Source of the DNA: a bacterium
GTDB lineage: Bacteria > Bacteroidota > Ignavibacteria > Kapaibacteriales > UBA2268
Assembly (NCBI GenBank): GCA_030431515.1
Contig: JAUIIX010000023.1
Span: 1-45,075 of the forward strand
Direction of reading: 5' to 3'
Length of the DNA: 45,075 nucleotides
Below, piece after piece: positions 16,144 to 23,742 of the stretch. The notes beneath the pieces are model-generated. The model was not told the origin of the DNA and ran no database searches. It saw only the letters and a list, made by a program, of their open reading frames with translations. The translations under genes were made by a program, and so were the position numbers. How positions within the stretch are numbered: position 1 is the stretch's first letter; the number at the start of each line of letters is the position of its first letter.

Positions 16144-17487
16144 TTAAGCTTTGCTTGTAGAATTTAATACCTTATTCAACACAATAATACCAAGTACTGA
16201 AGCTATTAATGAAGCTCCTATAATACCTATTTTAGCTTCTTCTTCCATAATATGATTTGTCGGGAATGATAAATTACCTACAAATAGTGCCATTGTAAAT
16301 CCGATTGCACACAATATGCTGACTGCAAATATCATTTTAAAGTTTACACCTTCAGGCAAGGAAGTTAATTTCAATTTATTAAATAACCAAACCATACCAG
16401 TTATCCCGATTATTTTTCCAAAGAATAACCCAAAAGATACACCTAAAGTAATTGGATTTATTAACATATCAGCAGTAAAGTTCCCAAAATAAATACCAGC
16501 ATTTGCTAAAGCAAATATTGGCATAACAATAAAAGCAACGTAAGGATGTAATCCATGTTCTAATCTATGAAGAGGTGACATCATTCTATTTATACCTTTA
16601 GCCATAACGTCTAATGAATCTTGTTCGGCTTCATTCAATTGATGACTAAGGTTTTTATTCATATTATCTTTAAATTTCTTCCACATTGCTTGTGTTCTTT
16701 CAAAGAAAAGTTCTTTTTCAAGTAATGATTTAGCTGGAATAGTAAATGCAGCTATTACACCTGCAACTGTAGCATGAACTCCAGATGCTAAGAAAGCATA
16801 CCAAACTAAAAAACCAAATAAGAAATAAACCCATGCATTATTTACTTTTAATCTATTACATACATACATTGCTCCTATACCAACAAATCCTAAACTAAGT
16901 GCAAGCCAAGAAATATCGGATGTAAAGAAAAAGGCAATTACTAATACTGCCATCAAATCATCTACAATTGCGAGAGCTGCAAGGAATACTTTAAGTCCTA
17001 TTGGAACTCTACTTCCTGCTAAGGACAATATACCAAGTGAAAAAGCAATGTCTGTAGCCATTGGGATAGCCCAACCTTTAGCACTTTCTAATCCTGCATT
17101 AAAAAACATATAAATAATAACAGGTCCAACTACACCACCTATTGCAGCAATTACTGGGAGCAATGCTTTCCTCGGTGTCGATAGTTCACCTACTAATAAT
17201 TCTCTTTTTATTTCTAAACCTACAACAAAAAAGAACATTACCATTAATGCATCATTGATTACATAATAAAATGGATGCTCGAATAATATTAAGTCACCTA
17301 CTTGCACTAAAGTATCGCTTTTCCAAAAAGCATGATAGAATTCATGCCAAGGAGAGTTTGCCCATATCATTGCGATTATTGTTGCAATGATTAGGACTAT
17401 ACCGCCTGCTGTTGTTTTTGCAAAAAACAATTGAAAAGAACGAAGTACGCGATTGTCATTTAAGTCTTCTTTGCGTATATTTGCCAT
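16144..17487 (-). CDS. nhaA: Na+/H+ antiporter NhaA
   Basis: A 447-aa inner-membrane antiporter that expels Na+ in exchange for H+, giving salt and alkaline-pH tolerance. About 12 membrane helices are visible. Key acidic residues are in place: D146 in MATDIAFSLGILSLAG and the ion-binding pair D176-D177 in ALAIVDDLMAVLVIAF, equivalent to D133, D163 and D164 of the E. coli protein. It is longer than E. coli NhaA (388 aa), mainly from a hydrophilic loop around KKFKDNMNKNLSHQLNEAEQ. It is the first gene of its operon and diverges from the exported-protein gene, with only 32 bp between starts. Confidence 0.95.
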   Translation of the reverse strand: MANIRKEDLNDNRVLRSFQLFFAKTTAGGIVLIIATIIAMIWANSPWHEFYHAFWKSDTLVQVGDLILFEHPFYYVINDALMVMFFFVVGLEIKRELLVGELSTPRKALLPVIAAIGGVVGPVIIYMFFNAGLESAKGWAIPMATDIAFSLGILSLAGSRVPIGLKVFLAALAIVDDLMAVLVIAFFFTSDISWLALSLGFVGIGAMYVCNRLKVNNAWVYFLFGFLVWYAFLASGVHATVAGVIAAFTIPAKSLLEKELFFERTQAMWKKFKDNMNKNLSHQLNEAEQDSLDVMAKGINRMMSPLHRLEHGLHPYVAFIVMPIFALANAGIYFGNFTADMLINPITLGVSFGLFFGKIIGITGMVWLFNKLKLTSLPEGVNFKMIFAVSILCAIGFTMALFVGNLSFPTNHIMEEEAKIGIIGASLIASVLGIIVLNKVLNSTSKA

Positions 17488-17519
17488 AAATTTTTCTCTA
17501 TTTTTTTAAAAAATTAATT

Positions 17520-18299
17520 ATGAATTATCCAAATATAAATAAATTATTACCATTTATCCAAAAATTAGTTATTATTTTAATTTTAATTAATATCCCAAAT
17601 ATTCTAAAATCAGCTTCATTATTAGATATTAAAAGTAAAATTGAAAAAGAATATTATTCATTTAATATTTCTTCCCATTCTGAAATAGTTGATTTACTAA
17701 ATGATTATCCAAATGACAATGATATAAAAAATTATTATTTATCTTTTGAATTTCATATTCTTGGTAAAATAGTATATAATGATAATCCTGATTTAGCTCT
17801 TGAATATTTTGAAAAATCTATTGAACATATTGAGCGTGCAATTACTAAAATTACTAAGGAAAACAAGATTCTTCTAAGTGAATTTTATGCAATTCACTCT
17901 TCTGCTCTTGGAAAAAAATCTTCACTTTCTGGTTTGACTGCTTTCTATTGGGGTTTGAAATCACAAAATGCTTACTCCAATGCTTATGATAGTGACAGCA
18001 ATAATAGAAAAGTCCGTTTGATTGGAGCAATTCATTTAATGCATGTACCAGAGGTCTTAGGTGGCGACAAAAAGAAAGCAAAAAAAGTGTTAGAAAAATT
18101 GAGAGATAAAGAACTAACAACAAAAAATAAATATGAATTAATTTGGTCAGATAAAGCAGAAATATTTGCTTACCTTGCTCAAATTGAAATATTGAATAAT
18201 AAAAAGCAAATTCAATATATAGACTCAGCCCTATATTATCAACCTAAATATGATTTTGTTACAAAAGACTTAATAATTCAAATTAAGAAAAAAGACTAA
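17520..18299 (+). CDS. Exported or membrane-anchored helical (TPR-like) protein, function unknown
   Basis: 259 aa. The N-terminus has a hydrophobic segment (residues 11-32, LPFIQKLVIILILINIPNIL), a signal peptide or anchor. The rest is helical with tandem-repeat character (NDNPDLALEYFEKSIEHIERA). The motif MHVPEVLGGDKKKAKKVLEKL resembles the last repeat of TRAP-associated TatT-like TPR proteins, but the similarity is too short to name it. No ribosome binding site is evident. It diverges from nhaA and overlaps the convergent barrel gene by 4 bp. I do not recognise a function. Confidence 0.7.
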   Translation: MNYPNINKLLPFIQKLVIILILINIPNILKSASLLDIKSKIEKEYYSFNISSHSEIVDLLNDYPNDNDIKNYYLSFEFHILGKIVYNDNPDLALEYFEKSIEHIERAITKITKENKILLSEFYAIHSSALGKKSSLSGLTAFYWGLKSQNAYSNAYDSDSNNRKVRLIGAIHLMHVPEVLGGDKKKAKKVLEKLRDKELTTKNKYELIWSDKAEIFAYLAQIEILNNKKQIQYIDSALYYQPKYDFVTKDLIIQIKKKD

Positions 18300-19141
18300 A
18301 TGTTATGGGGTTCCCAGATTAATCTAATAAATGTTGACATTCTTTCTTGTTCTTTATTCAAAGGAATACCTGTAACTATTCCAACTAATAAGTTATCTTT
18401 AATTCCTAATCTCATTTGAGGTCTAAAAGTAGCATCAAATTGATTATTAAGAAATTCTTTGTTTACTTCTAAGCCTATGAAATTTCTTGTTCCTGGAATC
18501 ATATAATGCAAACTTGAATTTATATTTAGATTTATTTTACTCTCATTACCAAAATGTTTCGTTATTTTTGGTCCAGTATAGATTAGTGAATGAAAATTAT
18601 CTCCCCATCTTTTTGCTGCTACAAAAAATGGATTAAAAACATTGCCTGTAAATACTTTATCTTTGTATTTATCAAACTCATTTATTTCAAATTCGTGTAT
18701 ATAGCCGAATGCTAAAGAAGTTGAATTTTCAATACTTACATAAAAACTATATTGGCCTGCTAATTTTAAACTATTAATTTTAGATTTCGGAGCATTTGCT
18801 TTTCCATTTTGTGTAAAATAATAAGTAAATGGAACTTCAATTTCTAATCCTAATCTATCGATTGGAGCAAACTCATATTCAATTAAACCTTCATATTTAT
18901 CAAAATTTACATTATCAGTTAACCCTTTTCCAAAATTCCATTCTTTTTCACCTTTTCTGGCACCTAAATCACGTATCAAATCAATATATAAAGGTTCAGC
19001 ATGTAATACTTTGTCAATGTTATAATTTTCTTCTATTTCACTAATGTAAATACTGTCTAATTTTTGGTCATGAACCGATTCATAACTTTTAATTTCAGAT
19101 GCATTAATTTGCATGAAATAAACTAATAAAAAATAAAACAT
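18296..19141 (-). CDS. Outer-membrane beta-barrel-like protein, uncharacterised family
   Basis: 281 aa. I choose the ATG at 19139-19141 (MFYFLLVYFMQINASE) over the one 27 bp upstream, because GGAG stands 9 nt before it and it opens directly into a signal peptide. The mature protein is rich in alternating strands with aromatic ends (LGLEIEVPFTYYFTQ, SLAFGYIHEFEIN) and ends ...FIRLIWEPHNI, like a barrel. A conserved-looking N-terminal motif HAEPLYIDLIRDLGARKGE precedes WNFGKGLTDN. I associate it with a Bacteroidota family of unclear function, from memory only. It lies downstream of the SDR gene but behind a terminator, so it has its own promoter. Confidence 0.75.
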   Translation of the reverse strand: MFYFLLVYFMQINASEIKSYESVHDQKLDSIYISEIEENYNIDKVLHAEPLYIDLIRDLGARKGEKEWNFGKGLTDNVNFDKYEGLIEYEFAPIDRLGLEIEVPFTYYFTQNGKANAPKSKINSLKLAGQYSFYVSIENSTSLAFGYIHEFEINEFDKYKDKVFTGNVFNPFFVAAKRWGDNFHSLIYTGPKITKHFGNESKINLNINSSLHYMIPGTRNFIGLEVNKEFLNNQFDATFRPQMRLGIKDNLLVGIVTGIPLNKEQERMSTFIRLIWEPHNI

Positions 19142-19215
19142 TTTAATTCTCCGATTAAAAAAAATCAAAAACGAATAGAAATATTAAAAAGTTTCATTTA
19201 ATGAAATTGATTTAA

Positions 19216-19246
19216 TCAAAAAAAAACCGACTTGAAGTCGGTTTTC
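19216..19246 (-). terminator. Rho-independent terminator of the SDR reductase gene
   Basis: Stem AACCGACTT / AAGTCGGTT (about 19226-19242), followed on the minus strand by a long T run (complement of the A run at 19218-19226). It lies 30 bp beyond the stop at 19273. Confidence 0.9.
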
Positions 19247-19272
19247 TTATAAAATAATTAATTTTTTAAGAC

Positions 19273-20088
19273 TTAGATTGTTGAGTCATATTCAAAATAT
19301 TCATAGATAGCATCTCCACCATCTACTCTAATTACATCTCCAGTAATCCAAGTATTTTTTTCATCTGATAATAAGCAAACTGCATTAGCAACATCTTCTG
19401 CAGTTGTAAGTCTTTTTGCTGGGTTTTGTTGTTCACCAAATTTGATCATTTGACTAAATCCAGGTATTTTTGATGCAGCAGGAGTATTTGTTAAGCCAGC
19501 GAATATAGTATTTGCAGTAGTGCCATAAGGTGCTAATTCTACAGCAAGTTGTCTGATATAAGATTCTAATGCTGCTTTGGCTGCAGATACTGCTCCATAA
19601 TTTTTCATTTGGCGAGAACCACCTATTGATGAGAAGCCATAGATTCTTGAATTATCTGCAAGTAAACCAGCTTTAAATATATCTTGAACCCAGTAAACTA
19701 ATGAATTAGCCATTACATCCATTGTCATTTCAATTTGTTTTTTCGTTAACATTGCATCAAAATCTTTATTTATAAAGCTTTTTAATGATCCAAAAGCTAA
19801 AGAATGTACAATTACTCTAAGATTATGATTTTCAACAGTTTTAGAATGAGCATCAATTTCTGCAATTACTTCAGCTCTTCTATCATCAGAAGCTGCATTT
19901 ACATTGAAAAACAAAGCTTTTACGCCTAATGACTCTAATTCAGCTTGAAATTCTTCAGCTTCTTGTTTTGCACTTCCTCTGTCCATGTGAATTCCATAGA
20001 TATTATATCCTTCTTTTGCTAAAGCAAGAGTTGTTGCTTTACCAAATCCACTTGAACATCCTAAAATCAACGCATATTTATTTGACAT
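19273..20088 (-). CDS. Short-chain dehydrogenase, probable enoyl-ACP reductase (FabL/FabI-like)
   Basis: 271 aa. The start is the ATG at 20086-20088 (MSNKYALILG), with AAAAGGTG just upstream; a GTG 9 bp earlier overlaps that binding site. The NAD(P) loop is GCSSGFGKATTLAL and the catalytic segment is YGAVSAAKAALESYIRQLAV. Tyr and Lys are separated by six residues, the enoyl-ACP reductase spacing, rather than three as in ordinary SDRs. A Ser at IYGFSSIGG and the C-terminal DVIRVDGGDAIYEY complete the fold. The likely role is the last reduction of fatty-acid elongation, but another SDR substrate is possible. The first Gly of TGxxxGxG is preceded by Leu instead of Thr. Confidence 0.82.
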   Translation of the reverse strand: MSNKYALILGCSSGFGKATTLALAKEGYNIYGIHMDRGSAKQEAEEFQAELESLGVKALFFNVNAASDDRRAEVIAEIDAHSKTVENHNLRVIVHSLAFGSLKSFINKDFDAMLTKKQIEMTMDVMANSLVYWVQDIFKAGLLADNSRIYGFSSIGGSRQMKNYGAVSAAKAALESYIRQLAVELAPYGTTANTIFAGLTNTPAASKIPGFSQMIKFGEQQNPAKRLTTAEDVANAVCLLSDEKNTWITGDVIRVDGGDAIYEYFEYDSTI

Positions 20089-20127
20089 TTTTAACACCTT
20101 TTAAACTTTTTTCATAATTTAGCAACA

Positions 20128-20135
20128 CAAAATTA
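20128..20135 (-). promoter_or_regulatory. Probable promoter -7 box (TAATTTTG) of the SDR gene
   Basis: TTTCATAATTTTGTGT on the minus strand, nearly identical in context to the boxes before serC and the tRNA gene. It lies 40 nt upstream of the chosen start. Confidence 0.5.
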
Positions 20136-20164
20136 TGAAATTATTTAATTAAAACTTAGAAAAT

Positions 20165-21010
20165 ATGAATAAAAATTATATCGAAGCACCTAAAGCTAAG
20201 AATCCTAACAGTATAGAAGATAACATTATTGCCTTTTGGGAATTGATTTCTATACTAAGGAAAAGATCTGCTTGGGATACTAAACAAAATCACAAAAGTA
20301 TTGCTCCATTAATTATCGAAGAAGTTTATGAAATGATTGACTCAATTAATCAGGAAGATGATGATAATTTTAAAAAAGAATTAGGCGATATTTTACTTCA
20401 TGTATTTATGCACTCCTATTTTGCAGAAGAAAGAGGTGCATTTACACTTGTTGATGTTATTTCTAATATCCATAATAAACTCATTTCTCGTTTGCCAAGT
20501 GTTTTTACAGAGAAGCCGATTGACAATGAAAAAGATTTGATGAAGGATTGGGAAAAACTTAAGAAAAAAGAAGGCAAAAAATCAGTTCTATCTGGTATTC
20601 CTAATGAAACTCCAAGTTTGTTAAAAGCCCAAAGAATCCAAGAAAAAGCTGCAAGAGTTGGTTTTGATTGGGATGACAATGAAGTTGTTTGGAACAAAGT
20701 GTTTGAAGAAATTGAAGAATTTAAAGAAGCAAAAGATAAATTCACTTTTGAAGAAAAGGAAGAAGAATTTGGTGATTTGCTTTTTGCTTTAGTAAATGCT
20801 TCTAGACATGAAGGTATAAGTGCTGAAAATGCAATGATTAGAACTATTAGTAAATTTAAAAGAAGATTTGAATATATAGAAGATAAACTAAAAAGTAATG
20901 GAGATTCTTTTTCAGATAAAAACCTAAATGAACTGGATATAATTTGGAATGAAGCTAAGCAAAATGAAAAAGAAGAAAATGCTCAAAAAAAATATAAATC
21001 TAATTTATAA
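20165..21010 (+). CDS. mazG: Nucleoside triphosphate pyrophosphohydrolase MazG
   Basis: 281 aa, hydrolysing NTPs and dNTPs to NMP and pyrophosphate for pool cleaning and stress survival. Both tandem MazG domains are complete with their Mg-binding acid clusters: domain 1 LIIEEVYEMIDSI and KKELGDILLHVF (about residues 55-85), domain 2 VFEEIEEFKEAKDKF and EEEFGDLLFALVNASRHE (about 180-220). The link KAQRIQEKAARVGFDWDD is characteristic of full-length MazG. The C-terminus is a lysine-rich extension. It diverges from the SDR gene and precedes the LON-domain gene by 33 bp and folP beyond it, probably one operon. Confidence 0.93.
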   Translation: MNKNYIEAPKAKNPNSIEDNIIAFWELISILRKRSAWDTKQNHKSIAPLIIEEVYEMIDSINQEDDDNFKKELGDILLHVFMHSYFAEERGAFTLVDVISNIHNKLISRLPSVFTEKPIDNEKDLMKDWEKLKKKEGKKSVLSGIPNETPSLLKAQRIQEKAARVGFDWDDNEVVWNKVFEEIEEFKEAKDKFTFEEKEEEFGDLLFALVNASRHEGISAENAMIRTISKFKRRFEYIEDKLKSNGDSFSDKNLNELDIIWNEAKQNEKEENAQKKYKSNL

Positions 21011-21043
21011 GTCTATACATCATTTGAAAAACGAAACTAAAAT

Positions 21044-21676
21044 ATGAATATTGGTCTATTTCCCTTAAGTATTGTTCTATTTCCTAATTCATTTTATAAC
21101 TTACATATCTTTGAAGAGAGGTATAAAAAACTAATAAAAGATAGCTTGAAAAATGAAAGTTATTTTGGAATAAATTATGTGCATAATACTAAAATGTATG
21201 ATGTTGGTTGTACTGCTGTTGTCCACAAAATAATCAAAGAATATGAAGATGGGAAATATGATATCATAGTTAAAGGTGTAGAAAGATACTACTTAGAGAA
21301 ATTCATTGAAGGTGATAGAACTTACTATACTGGTGATGTTAAAACTTTTGATGACGGGAATGAATATGTAGATGCAAACTTAGCAATCGAAAGTATTGAA
21401 CAGTTTAATGAAATGATTAGTAATATCAAAATTGCCAGTATAGGTACTATTCCTATGTCTTGTGCTAGTGATAAATATTTGTCTTTTTTGATTGCTCAGA
21501 AAGCTGGTTTTACTGGACTTCAAAAGCAAGAATTACTTGAAATGACTTCTGAAACTAAACGCTTATTATTTATTAAAAATCACTTAAAGAATATTCTTCC
21601 TAATCTTAAAAAAGCTGACCAAATTGATAGAGTTATTATGAATGATGGTTACTTTACAGGAGATCAACTTAAATGA
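21044..21676 (+). CDS. LON substrate-binding-domain protein
   Basis: 210 aa consisting of the N-terminal substrate-recognition domain of Lon protease (PF02190 type) without ATPase or peptidase parts. Hallmarks are IGLFPLSIVLFPNSFYNLHIFEERY at the N-terminus, CTAVVHKI, and IIVKGVERYYLEKF. The C-terminal third is helical (LLEMTSETKRLLFIKNHL). Stand-alone proteins of this type are widespread, and their role is not established. Its stop overlaps the folP start by 4 bp (ATGA at 21673-21676), so the two are translationally coupled. Confidence 0.88.
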   Translation: MNIGLFPLSIVLFPNSFYNLHIFEERYKKLIKDSLKNESYFGINYVHNTKMYDVGCTAVVHKIIKEYEDGKYDIIVKGVERYYLEKFIEGDRTYYTGDVKTFDDGNEYVDANLAIESIEQFNEMISNIKIASIGTIPMSCASDKYLSFLIAQKAGFTGLQKQELLEMTSETKRLLFIKNHLKNILPNLKKADQIDRVIMNDGYFTGDQLK

Positions 21677-22479
21677 TTGGTAGCCGAAACACTTTTCCTA
21701 AGTTAATGGGAGTATTAAATATTACTCCTGATTCGTTTTCTGATGGTGCATTTTATTTTAATCCAAATAGTGCAATTAACCATGCACTTGAATTAATTGA
21801 TGAAGGTGCTGATATTATTGATATTGGTGGAGAAAGCACAAGACCTGGTGCTGATGAAGTTTCCGAACCTGAAGAATTATCTCGGGTTATTCCTGTAGTT
21901 AAAGAATTAAAAAAACTACGACCAAATACACAAATTTCAATTGATACTACTAAATATGAAGTTGCAAAGCAAAGTTTAGACTTAGGTGTTGAGATAATCA
22001 ATGATATTTCTGGACTAAATTTTGAAATAAGATTAGCCGAATTAGCAAAGCAATTTGATGCAGGCTTAGTGATTATGCATATCAAAGGTAAACCAAGAGT
22101 TATGCAGGTTAATCCGACTTATGATGACTTAATTCAAGAAATATATAATCACTTAAGTGAAAAAATAGATTACGCAAACTCATTATCACTCAACAAACTA
22201 TGGTATGATGTTGGTATTGGTTTTGGCAAAACAGCCGAAGATAATATTACTTTGCTAAAAAACTTAGATAAATTTGACAATCTTAATGCAAAACAATTAC
22301 TTGGTATCTCCAGAAAATCCTTCATTGGTAAATTACTAAACGTAGATAGTCCTTTGGACAGAGATTTACCTACATTGCTTATACACTCTCTTTTACTTAA
22401 AAATAATATTGATATTATTCGTATTCATAGCATTAAAGAGTATATTATGCTCAGAAATATTTTTGATTTGTTGCGGTGA
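21673..22479 (+). CDS. folP: Dihydropteroate synthase
   Basis: 268 aa (EC 2.5.1.15), joining p-aminobenzoate to dihydropterin pyrophosphate in folate synthesis; target of sulfonamides. All family motifs are present: LMGVLNITPDSFSDG, IDIGGESTRPGAD, VEIINDISGL, the Lys-containing GISRKSFIGKLL and the C-terminal RIHSI. In the last one Ser replaces the Asp usual in RVHDV. The TIM barrel is full length. The ATG lies inside the stop of the LON-domain gene. No clear terminator follows; transcription would enter the repeat mosaic. Confidence 0.95.
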   Translation: MIGSRNTFPKLMGVLNITPDSFSDGAFYFNPNSAINHALELIDEGADIIDIGGESTRPGADEVSEPEELSRVIPVVKELKKLRPNTQISIDTTKYEVAKQSLDLGVEIINDISGLNFEIRLAELAKQFDAGLVIMHIKGKPRVMQVNPTYDDLIQEIYNHLSEKIDYANSLSLNKLWYDVGIGFGKTAEDNITLLKNLDKFDNLNAKQLLGISRKSFIGKLLNVDSPLDRDLPTLLIHSLLLKNNIDIIRIHSIKEYIMLRNIFDLLR

Positions 22480-22698
22480 TATTTATTTTTTTTAATGAAT
22501 ATTTTCAAAGAACAATTTCAGAATCACAGATTTTATGGATTACGTAGATTTCACGGATTAAGTAAGGTGGTAATTTTTGGGAGATTCTTCACTACGTTCA
22601 GAATGACTTGGAGTTTTTTATGGATTCCGTGTTTCGCTTTGAATGAGGTTATATTTTTTTCGGTTTTGCAAAGAACTGTTTTTCATTTTTAAATATGT

Positions 22699-22795
22699 TA
22701 GGAACGGTTTTGAGCTATAAGACAGATTATAGAATCTTATTTATTCTTTATTATAGTTGCGAATTTTAGATTTGAGGTTTTCTAACCGTTCCCTA
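22699..22795 (-). repeat. 97-bp interspersed element, copy A
   Basis: Inverted relative to copies C and D. Terminal repeats GGAACGGTT (22701-22709) and AACCGTTCC (22784-22792) with TA at both outer ends. The internal hairpin is AGATT (22724-22728) / AATCT (22733-22737). It sits inside block R1. Confidence 0.88.
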
Positions 22796-23109
22796 CAATA
22801 GAAGATTTTTTATACAATGGATTCCACGCTTCGATCTGAATGACGAGAATTTGTATTTAATTTGGCTAAAGCCATTATTATTATATTTTTAACAGGCTGG
22901 GCTGAAGCCCACCCCTATTCATAATACAATTTTTCTCTTCTCTCTGAATGACCCAGTTTTTGCAGTTTTTTGCATTGATTTTTTTATGTTTTTTGGTTAT
23001 TTTTCCTTTTTTATCGTTTGTAATTATTTGTTATTTCTTATGTTATGCTATTTCTGCAGTTTTTGCAGTAAAATGGGTGTTTTTTATCGTTTTCGTAATA
23101 TCTGTTGTT

Positions 23110-23179
23110 CAACTTCTCCGAAGTTGAGGATTAGTAGTGGTTTAACTTTCTATTAACATTAAACTTCTCCGAAGTTTTT
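23110..23179. repeat. Pair of AACTTC-TCC-GAAGTT hairpins
   Basis: CAACTTCTCCGAAGTTG at 23110-23126 and AAACTTCTCCGAAGTTT at about 23161-23177. The outermost base pair changes from C-G to A-T between the two, keeping the stem intact. The second is followed by more T but is not positioned as a terminator for any gene. Confidence 0.7.
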
Positions 23180-23257
23180 TGGATTCCATGTTTCACTTTG
23201 AATGAGGTTATATTTATTTCGGTTTTGCAAAGAACTGTTTTTCATTTTTAAATATGT

Positions 23258-23354
23258 TAGGAACGGTTTTGAGCTAAAAGACAGATTATAGAATCTTATT
23301 TATTCTTTATTATAGTTGCGAATTTTAGATTTGAGGTTTTCTAACCGTTCCCTA
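23258..23354 (-). repeat. 97-bp interspersed element, copy B
   Basis: Nearly identical to copy A. Terminal repeats at 23260-23268 and 23343-23351; internal hairpin AGATT/AATCT at 23283-23296. It was duplicated together with block R1. Confidence 0.88.
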
Positions 23355-23716
23355 AAATAGAAGATTTTTTATATAATGGATTCCACGCTTCGCTCTGAAT
23401 GACTATACAATAAGATTCTGAAACAAGTTCAGAATGACGAGTGGAATTTCAGAATCACAGATTTTATGGATTACGCAGATTTCACGGATTAAGTAAGGTG
23501 GTAATTTTTGGGAGATTCTTCACTACGTTCAGAATGACGTAGAGTTTTTTTGGATTCATCGCTACGCTCTGAATGATGAGAATTTGTATTTAATTTGGCT
23601 AAAGCCATTATTATTATATTTTTAACAGGCTGGGCTGAAGCCCACCCCCTATTCATAATACTATTCTTAGCTTCTCTCTGAATGACGGTATAAAGAATAT
23701 GATATGTATAATAATC

Positions 23717-23742
23717 AAAAAAAAAGGATTATCTCTAATCCT
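23717..23742 (-). terminator. Rho-independent terminator overlapping the ABC-F stop codon
   Basis: Stem AGGATTA (23725-23731) / TAATCCT (23736-23742), loop of 4, followed on the minus strand by nine T. The stem begins inside the TAG stop at 23741-23743, an unusually tight arrangement. Confidence 0.9.

Larger units (their letters stand above)
22480..23716. repeat. 1.2-kb mosaic of interspersed repeats between folP and the ABC-F gene
   Basis: No real gene is seen in this stretch. It contains three sequence blocks, each present twice in a different order. Block R1: 22622-22844 and 23181-23403 (223 bp each, roughly ten differences). Block R2: 22515-22607 and 23446-23538 (93 bp each, almost identical). 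Block R3: about 22844-22952 and 23576-23686. First half order is R2-R1-R3, second half R1-R2-R3. Most blocks end in TCTGAATGAC. R1 contains the 97-bp element. R3 contains GGCTAAAGCC and GGGCTGAAGCCC hairpins. The middle (22953-23180) is T-rich unique sequence plus two small hairpins. Confidence 0.85.

Noticed and set aside
22495-22692. 65-aa plus-strand ORF after folP
   Set aside because: It lies entirely in interspersed repeats (blocks R2 and R1); the translation is just repeat sequence.
22515-23686. CRISPR array
   Set aside because: Repeats are long, unequal and reordered, with no regular repeat-spacer pattern and no cas genes.
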